Part shown: positions 9,696 through 18,621 of the stretch, one piece after another
Layout: each line of letters starts with the position of its first letter
Numbering within the stretch: position 1 is the first letter of the stretch
Assembly: GCA_963575745.1 (NCBI GenBank)
Contig: CAUYUJ010018871.1
Span: 1 to 64,000, forward strand
Direction: 5' to 3'
Length of the DNA: 64,000 nucleotides
Source: Prorocentrum cordatum
Taxonomy: Eukaryota > Sar > Dinophyceae > Prorocentrales > Prorocentraceae
Position numbers and translations under genes: made by a program
The notes under the pieces: generated by a model
The model's database searches: none
Told to the model about the DNA's origin: nothing
Seen by the model: only the letters and a program-made list of their open reading frames with translations

Positions 9696-10506
9696 ATGGC
9701 GGCGCCAGCTGCAGCGGCTGCGGCGGACGCGGCGCCAGCTCCAGCAGCAGCGGCGCCAGCGAGGCCACTTCCTATGCATCGGTGGGTGATGCCTCGCCAC
9801 CAGCTGACGTCGGCGATCAGCGAGGAGACTGCTACCGTTTGGGCAGCACCTGGCGAGCGCATGGCCAAGGTGCCAGAGGGAGTGCAACAGTGCCCACGCC
9901 CCACGCCTAGTTGCAGCTGCTGCTGTAGGTATTGCCTGCCAGCCGCATCATCACACTTCGAACTTCAGCTCGAAGTATGGTGATACGGCTGGCAGGTCCC
10001 CTGTTTGTTGTTTTCCACCTTCTGTCTCCACCATGTGACTGCTGAAGACGTGGCGCGCGTCATGTCGGCGCTTCGGGTGGTGACCATCAGGGAGATCACC
10101 ACCCGCGGTGGGATCATCATCCCTGGGATCGTGAAGCTCAGGGCGAAGCACGTGCTCTCTTCGCCGCAGAAAACGGTGAAGGATCGCACGTTTAAAGTTT
10201 CTGGGCGAGGAGGAGGGTGCGGCGGTGGATGATGATGATGACGATGCTGATGAGGAGGAGAAGGAGGATAAGGAGGATGTGGAGGAAGAAGAGGAGGAGG
10301 GGGAGGAGGTCGCGCGATAGCTGATAGCAACGGCATCCCAGATCCGCGGCAGGGAGTGCACGATCCCAAGCAAGAGCGCCCACTTGCGCGTCAAGGCGAT
10401 TGCGCACCAGGATATCAGCACGATTTCACGTGAGCAGCCCGACGCGGAGGTGGCGCAGGGCGCCGCAGATCCAGATGAGGAGACCTCGTCTTCAGAGAGC
10501 GAGTGA
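9696..10506 (+). CDS. HU-like (histone-like) DNA-binding protein, intron-containing
   Basis: Bacterial-type HU proteins bend and compact DNA, and dinoflagellates use HU-like proteins in their nuclei. From ATG 9696 the frame gives an Ala-rich leader, then PRHQLTSAISEETAT, matching the N-terminal helix of HU. At about 10035 it resumes as VTAEDVARVMSALRVVTIRE then ITTRGGIIIPGIVKLRAKH, the HU helix and beta-strand core. A last frame (about 10360-10506) reads AHLRVKAIAHQDI plus an acidic Ser tail, like the HU C-terminus. A GT-AG intron at 9837-9995 with an AG|G acceptor joins the first parts in phase but adds about 13 residues. Between core and tail a Glu/Asp-rich microsatellite (about 10196-10317) is in another frame with a TAG at 10318, so a second intron or decay is needed. 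Family assignment is fairly secure; the gene model is not. Confidence 0.6.
9935..9996. repeat. Hairpin (28-bp inverted repeat) in the HU-like gene intron
   Basis: Arms 9935-9962 and 9969-9996 are reverse complements at about 24 of 28 positions, with a 6-base loop. The right arm ends in GGCAGG, so the proposed AG|G acceptor lies inside the hairpin. Both sides carry AGGT (927-930 of the 9 kb block, and 9994-9997), as expected for a small hairpin element that supplies splice sites. Confidence 0.8.
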
Positions 10507-11049
10507 GCTGGATGGTGTAGGCGGTGGCCCGTGGCAATGTTTTGTCGAGCTGTTGGCTCGCGGATGCGGTTCAGCCTTCCCCAATCATCTTCAGTCGTGT
10601 CCTCCTCGGCGCCTCCTCAACTAAAGCATGCTACCATAGCATGTCATGCTCATGTTTCTCAATCGCGTCACGTCGTTCTATCTGCCCCGCCTTGCTCCTC
10701 AATGCGAAGTGCCTCGCGTAATGCTGACGGCATCCGCTCCAGGCTCGTTGCAGCGCCGCCCAGCCACCTGGCAGCTTCACCGGAGGCATCGGTTTGAGCT
10801 CAGACGAGCTGTTTAAGTGTTTGATGAAGCCCGAGCGAGAATGTTCTTTCGCTGTGTGAGCCTAGGAGGGCGTGGGAGCGAGGGGGCGAGGAGAGGCCGA
10901 GGAGCGAGGAGCATTGAGGAGATGGGTTCTGTTTTGCTAGCTGCCGTCCGCCGCCCAGAGTTGATGTGCATTGTGTGATGCCCACTGTCTGGGGTTCGCA
11001 ATATTTGAGGTCAATCGTTTCGGGTGAATTGTTTCGGCGCCGCTCTTAC

Positions 11050-11345
11050 TTGGTGGTCCGAACGGTTTCGTCGCTGCTCTTACTTGGTGGTCCACGCTGC
11101 TAGTGTTTGGGGTTGTCACTGGCACTTTATACTCATAGCGTTTGGGGTCAATGCTGTTCCAGCACGGTGTTCGCGCCGTTACTGCTTAAGGTCACGCTGC
11201 TACTGTTTGGGGTCCACTCTTGCATTTGATACTCATACTGTTTGGGGCCATTGCTTCTCCAATGTGGCGTTCACGCTAATACTGTTTGGGGTCGCCGCTG
11301 GTACTGGTTGGGTTCAATGCTGGCAATGTCTGGGGTCTGTTTAGG
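11050..11345 (+). repeat. CTACTGTTTGGGGTC minisatellite, array 1
   Basis: Degenerate units of about 20-55 bp containing GCTACTGTTTGGGGTC or GTTTGGGGTCAAT. The array lies just upstream of the ORF at 11531. The same motif lies upstream of the ORF at 14454. Confidence 0.8.
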
Positions 11346-11530
11346 GCCCGTGCGACCAAACCGAACTAGGTTTAATGATGTACAGGGTGGTCTGGCAACG
11401 AAGTACCTGGTACCCTAATGGTTTCGCAACTGATCTCCCAACTCGTAGCCCATGTTTACGGCTTAGATTTGGGCGCGTTGTGTCAGTTATTCGGCATTGC
11501 ATTGTCCATCTAGCTTGCCTAAACTCGCGC

Positions 11531-12352
11531 ATGGCATCTTCTTCGATGGGCTTTGAGCTTGTTGGGAGCCTTCAGCTCGTGGCCACTCTTCCAGACCAGC
11601 CCGTTGGATTCGAGAAGCGCATCGACATCGAGATTCCAGCAACGCTATTGCTTGTCGGAGGAAAGGTTGATGAGCCAGAACACGTTCCTATGGAAGTGCC
11701 CTCTGCAATCGTGGAATCGGGCTGGACTGGGAGAGTCGACAACAGCGTCGAGAGCAGTTCGAGGTATTCGGAACTCGTGACTGCAGGCCGCCTTGACCCT
11801 GCTGGGCCTGACGTCCCGACCCTTCCTCAAGTAGGACCGTTGCGATTCGATGCGAATCTGTGTTTTTCTCGTCCCGTTGCGAAGGAGCCTGAGTATCGTC
11901 CCGAGCCTGCCCAGCGGCTGCATGAGGAGTGTGCTAAGACTGATAGCGAACGATCTGATTCGCCGCAGCGGCCCTGTCAGAACCTGAGTGACGATGTCGT
12001 GCAGGTAGAGGACAGCCCTGTCAAGGAGACGCGTGAAGGCTTCAGATTCCTCACAATTCCTCCTTCGTGTTCGGCTGAACGGCTTGAGACACCGATCAAG
12101 TTTTCGAGCTCAGGTGCGGCCCCGTCGAAGGAAGGGTGCAGCGACATGATTTTGGCTCGGTTTGCGGACGGTGGCGATCTGCCGTGCGATCCGAAGAGCC
12201 CGTCGCCTTTGCCTTTGCCTAAGAAGCGCCGCTGGACATTGCTCGGGAATGCACCCGAGGCGAATCAGCAGCAAGAGTCTTCCGAATGCCCCTTCAGAAT
12301 GGTCGGCCATCAGCTAAGGGGCGCGGCGTCTCTGCTCGCGGAGTTTAGTTAG
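11531..12352 (+). CDS. Unknown protein (273 aa) or long exon
   Basis: I chose ATG 11531 (MASSSMGFELVGS) because upstream codons in the frame look like translated repeat. The protein starts with a beta-like hydrophobic segment (ELVGSLQLVATLPDQ, IDIEIPATLLLVGG), continues as a polar Ser/Pro/Glu-rich chain and ends with a nuclear-localisation-like LPKKRRW cluster near residue 238. Codon use favours G/C at third positions and the + frame is far longer than its competitors. No family was recognised. It could be a complete gene or one exon of a gene continuing downstream; the in-frame stop at 12350 favours completeness. Confidence 0.5.
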   Translation: MASSSMGFELVGSLQLVATLPDQPVGFEKRIDIEIPATLLLVGGKVDEPEHVPMEVPSAIVESGWTGRVDNSVESSSRYSELVTAGRLDPAGPDVPTLPQVGPLRFDANLCFSRPVAKEPEYRPEPAQRLHEECAKTDSERSDSPQRPCQNLSDDVVQVEDSPVKETREGFRFLTIPPSCSAERLETPIKFSSSGAAPSKEGCSDMILARFADGGDLPCDPKSPSPLPLPKKRRWTLLGNAPEANQQQESSECPFRMVGHQLRGAASLLAEFS

Positions 12353-12669
12353 CAACTCAGCTGCATGCTGGGTACCAGCGTCGCCTGCTTTTTTTTCTGC
12401 GGCATGGGGAGGTGGGAAGGCGGCGGACGATGAGCATCGCGAGCACGATCGTCGTATATAGCATTTAACGATTAGGGTCAGGGGTGGGACGAGGGCAGGA
12501 CGCGTGCTCACGTTCCAGTTCCGAGCTTCTCGCCATTGCCGCTGCTGGCACAGCAGTCGTTTGCGGCCAATTAGATTGGGTGGGCTGTTTGGGGATCGTT
12601 CAGCGTTCAGCGCAGGCTCGGTTGAGCACGTGATTGTCTTCCTCCTCCTCCTCCTCCTCCTACCTGCCT

Positions 12670-13440
12670 GTGATCCGCCGCAGAACGAACACCCCCAAAG
12701 ATCAACCAAACGAGCGCCTCCAAAAACCCGCCACACCGAGCGCCCCCCCCCCCCCCACGGATCCGCCACCCGCCGCGGAACGAGCACCCCCAGAGATCCA
12801 CGAAAACAAACACCCCCAAAGATCAGCCAACACGAGCACCCCAACCATATCAGCCAAACCGAGCGCGCTACCGAACGCGCACCCCCAACCATCCACCATC
12901 AAGAGCACCCCCAACGACCCGCCAAAACGAGCACCCCCAAGGGTCCGCCACCCCCCACGGAAAGAGCACCCTCAACGACCCGCCACTACAAACACCATCA
13001 ACGGCCAACCACAACGAGCACCACCACACATCCTCCAAACCGAGCACCTCCCAAATATCAGCCATCCGCCACGGAACGAGGACCTCAAAGATCAGCCAAA
13101 ACAAACACCCCCATCGACCCGCCAAAACGAGCACCCCCAGGGACCCGCCAAAACGAGCACCCCCACGTATCAGCTAAAACGAGCACTCTCAAGGATCAGA
13201 CATCCGCCGCGGAACGAGCACCTCCAACGATCTGCCAAGCCAAGCACCCCCAAAGATCCGCCAACACGAGCACCCCCAACGATCACCCAACACGAACACT
13301 CCCAAAGCCCTGCCAAACCGATCACCCCCAAGGATCCGCCATCCGCCGCGTAACGAACACCCCCAACGATCAGCCAAAACAAACACACCCGAAGATCCGC
13401 CACCACAAGCACCCCCCCAAAGATCAGCCAAACCGACACC
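12670..13440 (+). repeat. GAACGAGCACCCCCAAAGATC minisatellite
   Basis: About 28 tandem units of roughly 27 bp (CGAGCACCCCCAAMGATCMGCCAAAA). The open frame read through it (12504-13529) encodes Pro/Thr/Asn/His repeats and is not accepted as a gene. The right-end motif of the inverted-repeat element family follows at about 13530. Confidence 0.9.
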
Positions 13441-13529
13441 CCACGGCGCGCGCGGTGGGGGGCGGGGGGGGGCCTAGAAAATATGTAAAAGCCATCGCAG
13501 AAGGAAACAGAAAACAGTCTAACTTCTAA

Positions 13530-13562
13530 CACGCCCCAACGTGCGAGGCACGGTGGCGGATG
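13530..13562 (+). repeat. Right-end motif of the introner-like family
   Basis: CGCCCCAACGTGCGAGGCACGGTGGCGGATGTT matches in part the right ends at about 1016-1050 and 16831-16868. An AG|G acceptor-like site (CTCAAAG|G) follows about 20 bp later. The corresponding left end was not found; it may be hidden in the minisatellite upstream. Confidence 0.6.
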
Positions 13563-13617
13563 TTATTCATATCATTCTCAAAGGTCTTTGCCAATATGCC
13601 GTCGCCCTGAGCGGCCG

Positions 13618-13735
13618 CCTATTAGCAACGAAACGTGCCGTGCCAAGCTCGCTCTCATCATCTTCGCGCGGCGGCGACGGTGGGCGCCCCCGCGGTGGGG
13701 GCGAGCCTGGCACAGCACGTGTTGTTGCTAATAGG
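13618..13735. repeat. 34-bp inverted repeat around a 50-bp centre
   Basis: The left arm, 13618-13651 (CCTATTAGCAAC...), and the right arm, 13702-13735 (...GTTGCTAATAGG), are reverse complements with about four mismatches. The centre is GC-rich with its own CGCCCCCGCGGTGGGGGCG palindrome. It looks like a small non-autonomous hairpin element. Confidence 0.85.
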
Positions 13736-14109
13736 TCGCCGCAACTCGGCGCGGTTGTTGTTAACCCTCTGGGTGCCTTGTTCGGGCCAGCTTGACGCCT
13801 GCTTGGTTTTCCCTCGGAGCTCACTAAGGGCTCTTTCGAAGATGGCCTAAAGGTGCCTCCCTCCCGAGGAGGAGAGAACCCGCCCCGCGGATGTCTGAGC
13901 AGGATGCAGGTGATCTTAGCCACACAGTCACATGTTTGAGCCAGAATGGCAAGTTCAAGCGTGACCGTGTTGGTGGCGAAGGCTCCCTCTTCGGGTCTAT
14001 CACCATCACCGTCACCAGTGCCATAATCATGCGCATTACCAACGCCATAACACAATGCACGCCATCACTGCACTTAAACCGGAGTTTGCCTGAGTCGCGC
14101 TGTATTGGA

Positions 14110-14245
14110 TTGTGCTGTACTGTGTGGGGTCCATGCGCTACTGTTTGGGGTCGATGGTCTATGTTGCTACTGTTTGGGGTCCACGCTATTTTTGTCTGGG
14201 GTCCATGTTGCTACTGTTTGGGGTCCAAGCTGCATATGTTTGGGT
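14110..14245 (+). repeat. CTACTGTTTGGGGTC minisatellite, array 2
   Basis: Five to six units with the same TGTTTGGGGTCCA core as at 11050-11345. It sits about 210 bp before the ATG at 14454, as array 1 sits about 190 bp before the ATG at 11531. Confidence 0.85.
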
Positions 14246-14453
14246 TGACGTCGCTAAAGCTTGGGGCTAATGATGATGAGTCGGATGGCAATGGCGATGA
14301 GAGTCGAATGAGTATGTAATAGCTGGGGGTCCAAGAGCGAGAGCCGACGTTCTCAGCGTTGATGGAAGTCCAACTGATGCAATCGAGGCTCGAGAAGTTC
14401 TTGCATAGTGACGCTTGACCGAGCGTTGTCCGCCAATTGTAGTTCTGCTCGGC

Positions 14454-15581
14454 ATGTGCGATGACAAAACGGAGAGCCAGTCAGCGATTGGCGGTTTCGG
14501 CGTGGAGGATGCATTATGGTTGAATGAGGCCGATGCTGGTTCCTCGGTGGCAGAGCAGGTTGAGATGAAGAGTGAGCCGCCCACGCCGATGCCTTGCAAG
14601 TCAGCCGTGCATCTGTCGGATGTGATTCCACCCAGGACGCCCGCGGCGTCCCCGCCTCCCAGCGCTTGCAAGCGCCCGAAGGCCGAGAAGAGGCAGTCGC
14701 CGTCTGCTTCTTCGAGGGGTGACGCATGCGCCGTAGCGGACGCGGTGCAGCCCCAGCGGCAAGGACGGCTCAGCAGGAAAGCTGCAATCGACCTCCAGGA
14801 GGCGTTGGAGTCAGGCATCTCGATCGCACGCCCGCGGGACACCGACGACAGCGTGATCCAGCGGGAGCAGGCCCTCGGCGGTGTCGATGATGATGGCTCG
14901 ACAATTCACAGGTGGTCCATCGATGCGAAGTTGCCGAGCGGCGTCGTGCGTGGTGGTTTGAGTCGGATACGGGGCACGCTCAATGACGTCCATTGCGTTC
15001 GACTGGCCACGATGGAGTGGTTCGACGCCTACATCCCAAGCACCATGCAATCTCTCATGCGCCGCCTCACGGACTACGAGGGCGACTGCGTCGGCGGGGT
15101 CGACCTCGAGTTGGAGATTGCCTACAAGCAGCTCGCCAGTCGCGCCGCCGCACTCATTCTGTTGCATAAGGGCCTGAAAGCTTACCTCGATACCCGCAAG
15201 TCGTCCGAGTTAGTTGCCACCCTGAAGCCATTCAACGTCATCAGGGCGTTCCTCAAGGCTATAGATCGGGACCTGGCCCCCGACCTGTCCGCCGTGCACG
15301 CCCACGCTGTCTTTGTCCAGACCTTCATCGATGGCAATAGCATTGTCGCTGCACTTGCGACGTTGGACGCCAAGGATCTCGCGATCTCCCACGGCAAGAT
15401 CCAGGAGTACTGGAAGACACTTGCGAGTGCCGACGATGATGAGAACGGTGCCAACGCAAAGGACGAACAGCGCAGCTCAGACGACGGCGACGACACAGGT
15501 ACGAAGAGGAGGAAACGGAGGAAGGCGACGGCGAAGAAGGCGTCACAGAAGCAGGGGGCTCACGTCATGTTCGATATCTGA
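14454..15581 (+). CDS. Unknown protein (375 aa) with basic C-terminal tail
   Basis: ATG 14454 begins MCDDKTESQSAIGGFG. Residues 1-100 are polar and low-complexity with a KRPKAEKR cluster. From about residue 150 the protein looks alpha-helical and folded (TLNDVHCVRLATMEWFDAY, LELEIAYKQLASRAAALILL, AFLKAIDRDLAPDLS), then an acidic stretch (ADDDENG) and a strongly basic tail (KRRKRRKATAKKA) that looks like a nuclear signal. It ends at TGA 15579, right where the second inverted-repeat element starts. No family was recognised. Nuclear location is inferred only from the basic clusters. It may be the last exon of a larger gene. Confidence 0.6.
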   Translation: MCDDKTESQSAIGGFGVEDALWLNEADAGSSVAEQVEMKSEPPTPMPCKSAVHLSDVIPPRTPAASPPPSACKRPKAEKRQSPSASSRGDACAVADAVQPQRQGRLSRKAAIDLQEALESGISIARPRDTDDSVIQREQALGGVDDDGSTIHRWSIDAKLPSGVVRGGLSRIRGTLNDVHCVRLATMEWFDAYIPSTMQSLMRRLTDYEGDCVGGVDLELEIAYKQLASRAAALILLHKGLKAYLDTRKSSELVATLKPFNVIRAFLKAIDRDLAPDLSAVHAHAVFVQTFIDGNSIVAALATLDAKDLAISHGKIQEYWKTLASADDDENGANAKDEQRSSDDGDDTGTKRRKRRKATAKKASQKQGAHVMFDI

Positions 15582-15654
15582 CTGGCCTTCGGCACATCCC
15601 GCCACCGTGCTTGGGTGGTCGGTCTGGGGCCGATGCCGTCTGTATGCCCAAGGG

Positions 15655-16025
15655 GTGCCGAACAAGTACCATTCGATGCATGTCGGGGGTACGCCTCAAA
15701 TGGTATCGAACAAATCTCACTTGAGGCATGCCGCATGCCCGCTGTGTGCATGCGCGTGAGGCCTGTCGGGCGCATGCCTCAAATGGTACCAAGCAGATAC
15801 CACTTGAGGCATGTCGGCAGTATGCATGAAGCGGCACCGAACGCGTACCACTTGAGGCATGCCCGTTGTATGCGCCAAGCGGTACCACTCACGTACCACT
15901 GTAGGCATGCCGTCGGTATGCCTCAAATGGTACCCAACAAATTCCAATTGAAGCATGGCGGCGGTATGCTGTTTCGGTACCACTTGAAGCATATCACATG
16001 TCCGTTGTATGCCTCATGTGGTACG
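15655..16025 (+). repeat. Tandem hairpin minisatellite, array 2
   Basis: About eight units with inverted arms around GTACCACTTGAGGCATG and ATGCCTCAAATGGTAC. The unit is shared with 590-895; arms are conserved and loops vary. Confidence 0.9.
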
Positions 16026-16059
16026 TGTGCCTGGGGGAGGGCCAGAGACCGCATGGACG

Positions 16060-16735
16060 GTAGTTGGGATCTCGTGGCTGGCCTCTCGGGGGGCCTCTGG
16101 TAGGCAAGTGTGGGGCCTCTTGGGGGTCATGTTGGAGCGTCTTGGGACATATGTTAGGCCTCTTGCTTGGGGCGTCCCCAAGGCCGTTCGGAAGCCTCCT
16201 GGGGCCTCCTTGGGGCCCCTTGGGGCCTCCTGGAAGGCGTCTTGGGGCGGAAAGCTAAGGTTTCCAGTTGCTGGTCACACTCCGAGACCCTCATTCCGCC
16301 TGTCTTGGGGGCCCCTTGGGTCGTCCTGGGCGGCTCTTGGACCGTCTTGGTCCTTGGTGCCCTTTGGGGCCGTCGTGGGGACGCCTTGGGGGCATCGTGG
16401 GCCGCCGTGTAACGATCTTGGGGGGCTCTTGGGCCGTCTTGGAGCGTCGGAAAGCCGAAACGGCGATGAGGGAACCAACATAGAAGAAACCAATGAAAAT
16501 CAACGACTGGTGCCTGTTGGGCCCTCGTGGGCGGCATCTTGGGTCTTGGAGGCCTCTTCGGCAGTCGTGGGGCCATGTTGGGCGTCTTGGGGCGATATGT
16601 CGGCGACTCGGGGGCGTCTTGGACAATCCTCGGAAACCTCTCGGGGCCCTCTTGGCCAATCTCGGAGCCCTCTTGGGTCGGAACAAGTCACGCGAGAAGC
16701 TGCGCCAAGCCCCAGGGGGGGCACGCCAGCACGCG
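16060..16735 (+). repeat. GGCCTCTTGGGG-type minisatellite, locus 2
   Basis: Degenerate CTTGGGGCCGTC and CCTCTTGGGG words inside element copy 2, related to 1955-2165 and 35830-36420. Confidence 0.7.
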
Positions 16736-17361
16736 GTGAGCCCCGAGAGATGCTGCAATTTGGGCTCTGGCCCAGGCCCCCTTGGGGCTGGGGACTGAGG
16801 CTCAAGGGATGGGGCAAAGTACTTGGGGACGCGCCCACTCCATGCCTCGAGGCACGGTGGCGGATGTTTCCCGAGCTGCTCAAGCCGCCGCCCGTCCACG
16901 TATTCAAGACCTTGTCCGAATGCTTCAAGCAGGTCTTCTACAGGATCCCCGCGAAGGCGATTGCTGGGCCAACTGTTTGCGTCTGGGTCGGGGTGGCCTC
17001 GTCGGGCTGTGTTCTCTCGGCTCGCGCGCGGGGCGGGGGCCTCCCGAGGGGCCCAATAGGGGGGGGCGCAGGCAGGAGACGACGCAGGTGGAGGTGGAGG
17101 AGGGAGTAGACCCAAGTCGGGCACAGGGAGTTTAACGATATGCTTAGGAGAAGTCGCCAGTCTAAGCACCCCTGGTAAAAATGCGAACGTGGGCCTCATG
17201 AGGGTCTGTCCCTCATCGAGCGTCGGGCGCTGGCTGACGCGTTCGGATCAGGAGGTCCAGGGGCTGGTGGCTCATGGGCTTCAGGCCCGTCGGATTCTGT
17301 CTACTCGTGGGTCATGGGCGATGTTGTCTGGCTTTGGGTTCTGGTTTGAACATTGCTTCAG

Positions 17362-18621
17362 GGTCGTCCAATGGTGTCTGACCTGGTAGTTGACGCGTCT
17401 GATTTGTCTGAACTGATCTTGGGTCATTGGCTTCAGGCCGAGGTCAGTCCCCGACAATATGTTCTCCCTTGCCCTTGCGAGGCGATGAAGGATGCGAAGT
17501 CTGTGGATGTGTTAATCAAGGAGATCGCGGCTGTGAGCGCCAAATGGGACGACGTGATGTGCGGGCAGACCGGCGCCCAGACTTTCTCCAACATGCTTCA
17601 CAGTTGTTCGGTGATTTGGCAGAGCGCCTCCCACGATGATAGGAAGAAGCCAGAGGTTGCAAAAGTTCGGCTGGCGCGCCGAGACATCATCGCGGCGGCG
17701 CGCTCGGACGCTCCTCCGTTGTCGGACTTCGCCAGGGCCATGGCGGGCCTTCCCGAGACAGGGTACGAGGTGACGAGGTTGGCGATGGGCTGCGCTAAAG
17801 AGCTAGCGCAGGCGGGCATCGAGGATGAGATCGTGGAGCAGAAGTTCAGCGCGTCGGAGGAGTACTTCATCAAGTGCATGGGCCCCGCTATCGAGGATGG
17901 TGCGGCTTGGCTGATGAATGGCATCGACGGCAGACGCGTGGACATGACTACCATGCGAAGGACGACTGCGCACGTGCAGTCGTGCGTATCTGACCTCTTG
18001 GATTGCTCGACGAGGTGGTCGTCTGGTGCGTTGCGGGAGCACCTCCAAGATATGATGGACGGCTGCGAGAATTCTCTTCGAGTGTCGTGCTGGGCCAACT
18101 TCGTCATGGTGGCCGATGCTCGCGACGTTATGGTAGACAAGCTGAGGTCGATCACAGATGCCAATGAGCCGAGTTCCGAGGGCAAGCAGGCCACTGCCGA
18201 GGAGTCTGGAGGCGGCGACGTCATTGTGAAGGGAGAGCCCGTCGAGGAGGGCAACGTACCAGTCGTGTCTGGAGCTCCTGTCGCCCGCCACTTGCCTGCC
18301 GTGGCGCTTGCCGACATCAAGACGTTGTCGGAAAGAGTGGGCGAGTTCGGGACCGCGGCGATGGTAGTCGTTGATTGCGTTCAGAAGTGGATCGAAGTGT
18401 TGATCAAGAAGATTGGCGAGGATATCATCACGGCTGAGCTGCAATCCTTCTCAGTGCCATTGCCGCGCGAGGCGTCGGCGCAGCTGCAGCAGAACATCAA
18501 GGTTCTCCTTGGTATGGCAAGCTACCTCATCGCCTGGGCGCAGGTCTGCGAGAGCGACTGCATGTCCCCTTCAGCCAGGTTCGAGCAGCTGACGCCCGAT
18601 AGCAAGTATCCATTGCTTGCG
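17362..18621 (+). CDS. Unknown protein, long exon upstream of intron 18622-19889
   Basis: The frame becomes coding-like after a CAG|G acceptor at 17361/17362; the first ATG is at 17371 (MVSDLVVDASDLSELILGH). About 417 residues are mostly alpha-helical, with heptad-like stretches (IKEIAAVSAKWDDVM, LREHLQDMMDGCENSLRVS, IKTLSERVGEFGTAAMVVV) and an acidic, low-complexity hinge near residues 270-300. No catalytic motif was recognised. Beyond 18621 the frame runs into a GCCACCGTGC element end and a GAT microsatellite, so the apparent stop at 18801 is probably not real. A GC donor (GCG|GCAAGC) at 18621/18622 joins in phase 0 with the AG|G acceptor at 19889/19890. Together they would give a protein of about 900 aa. 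Confidence 0.55.

Larger units (their letters stand above)
15585..16866 (+). mobile_element. Introner-like element with terminal inverted repeats, copy 2
   Basis: The left end (ACTGGCCTTCGGCACATCCC, then GCCACCGTGC) repeats the left end of copy 1 almost exactly. The right end (about 16831-16866, CACTCCATGCCTCGAGGCAC then GGTGGCGGATG) repeats its right end, and about 110 bp before it also align. The reverse complement of the right end matches the left end over ACATCC-CGCCACCGTGC. The interior holds a hairpin array (15655-16025) and about 700 bp of GGCCTCTTGGGG minisatellite, which makes it twice the length of copy 1. It starts 4 bp after a stop codon, and an open coding-like frame (MFPELLKPPPVHVFKTL) follows its right end. 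Confidence 0.65.

Noticed and set aside
12504-13529. 341-codon open frame on +
   Set aside because: Encodes only the 27-bp minisatellite. No non-repeat domain.
16291-17199. 302-codon open frame on the minus strand
   Set aside because: Complement of the GGCCTCTTGGGG minisatellite within the element at 15585-16866.
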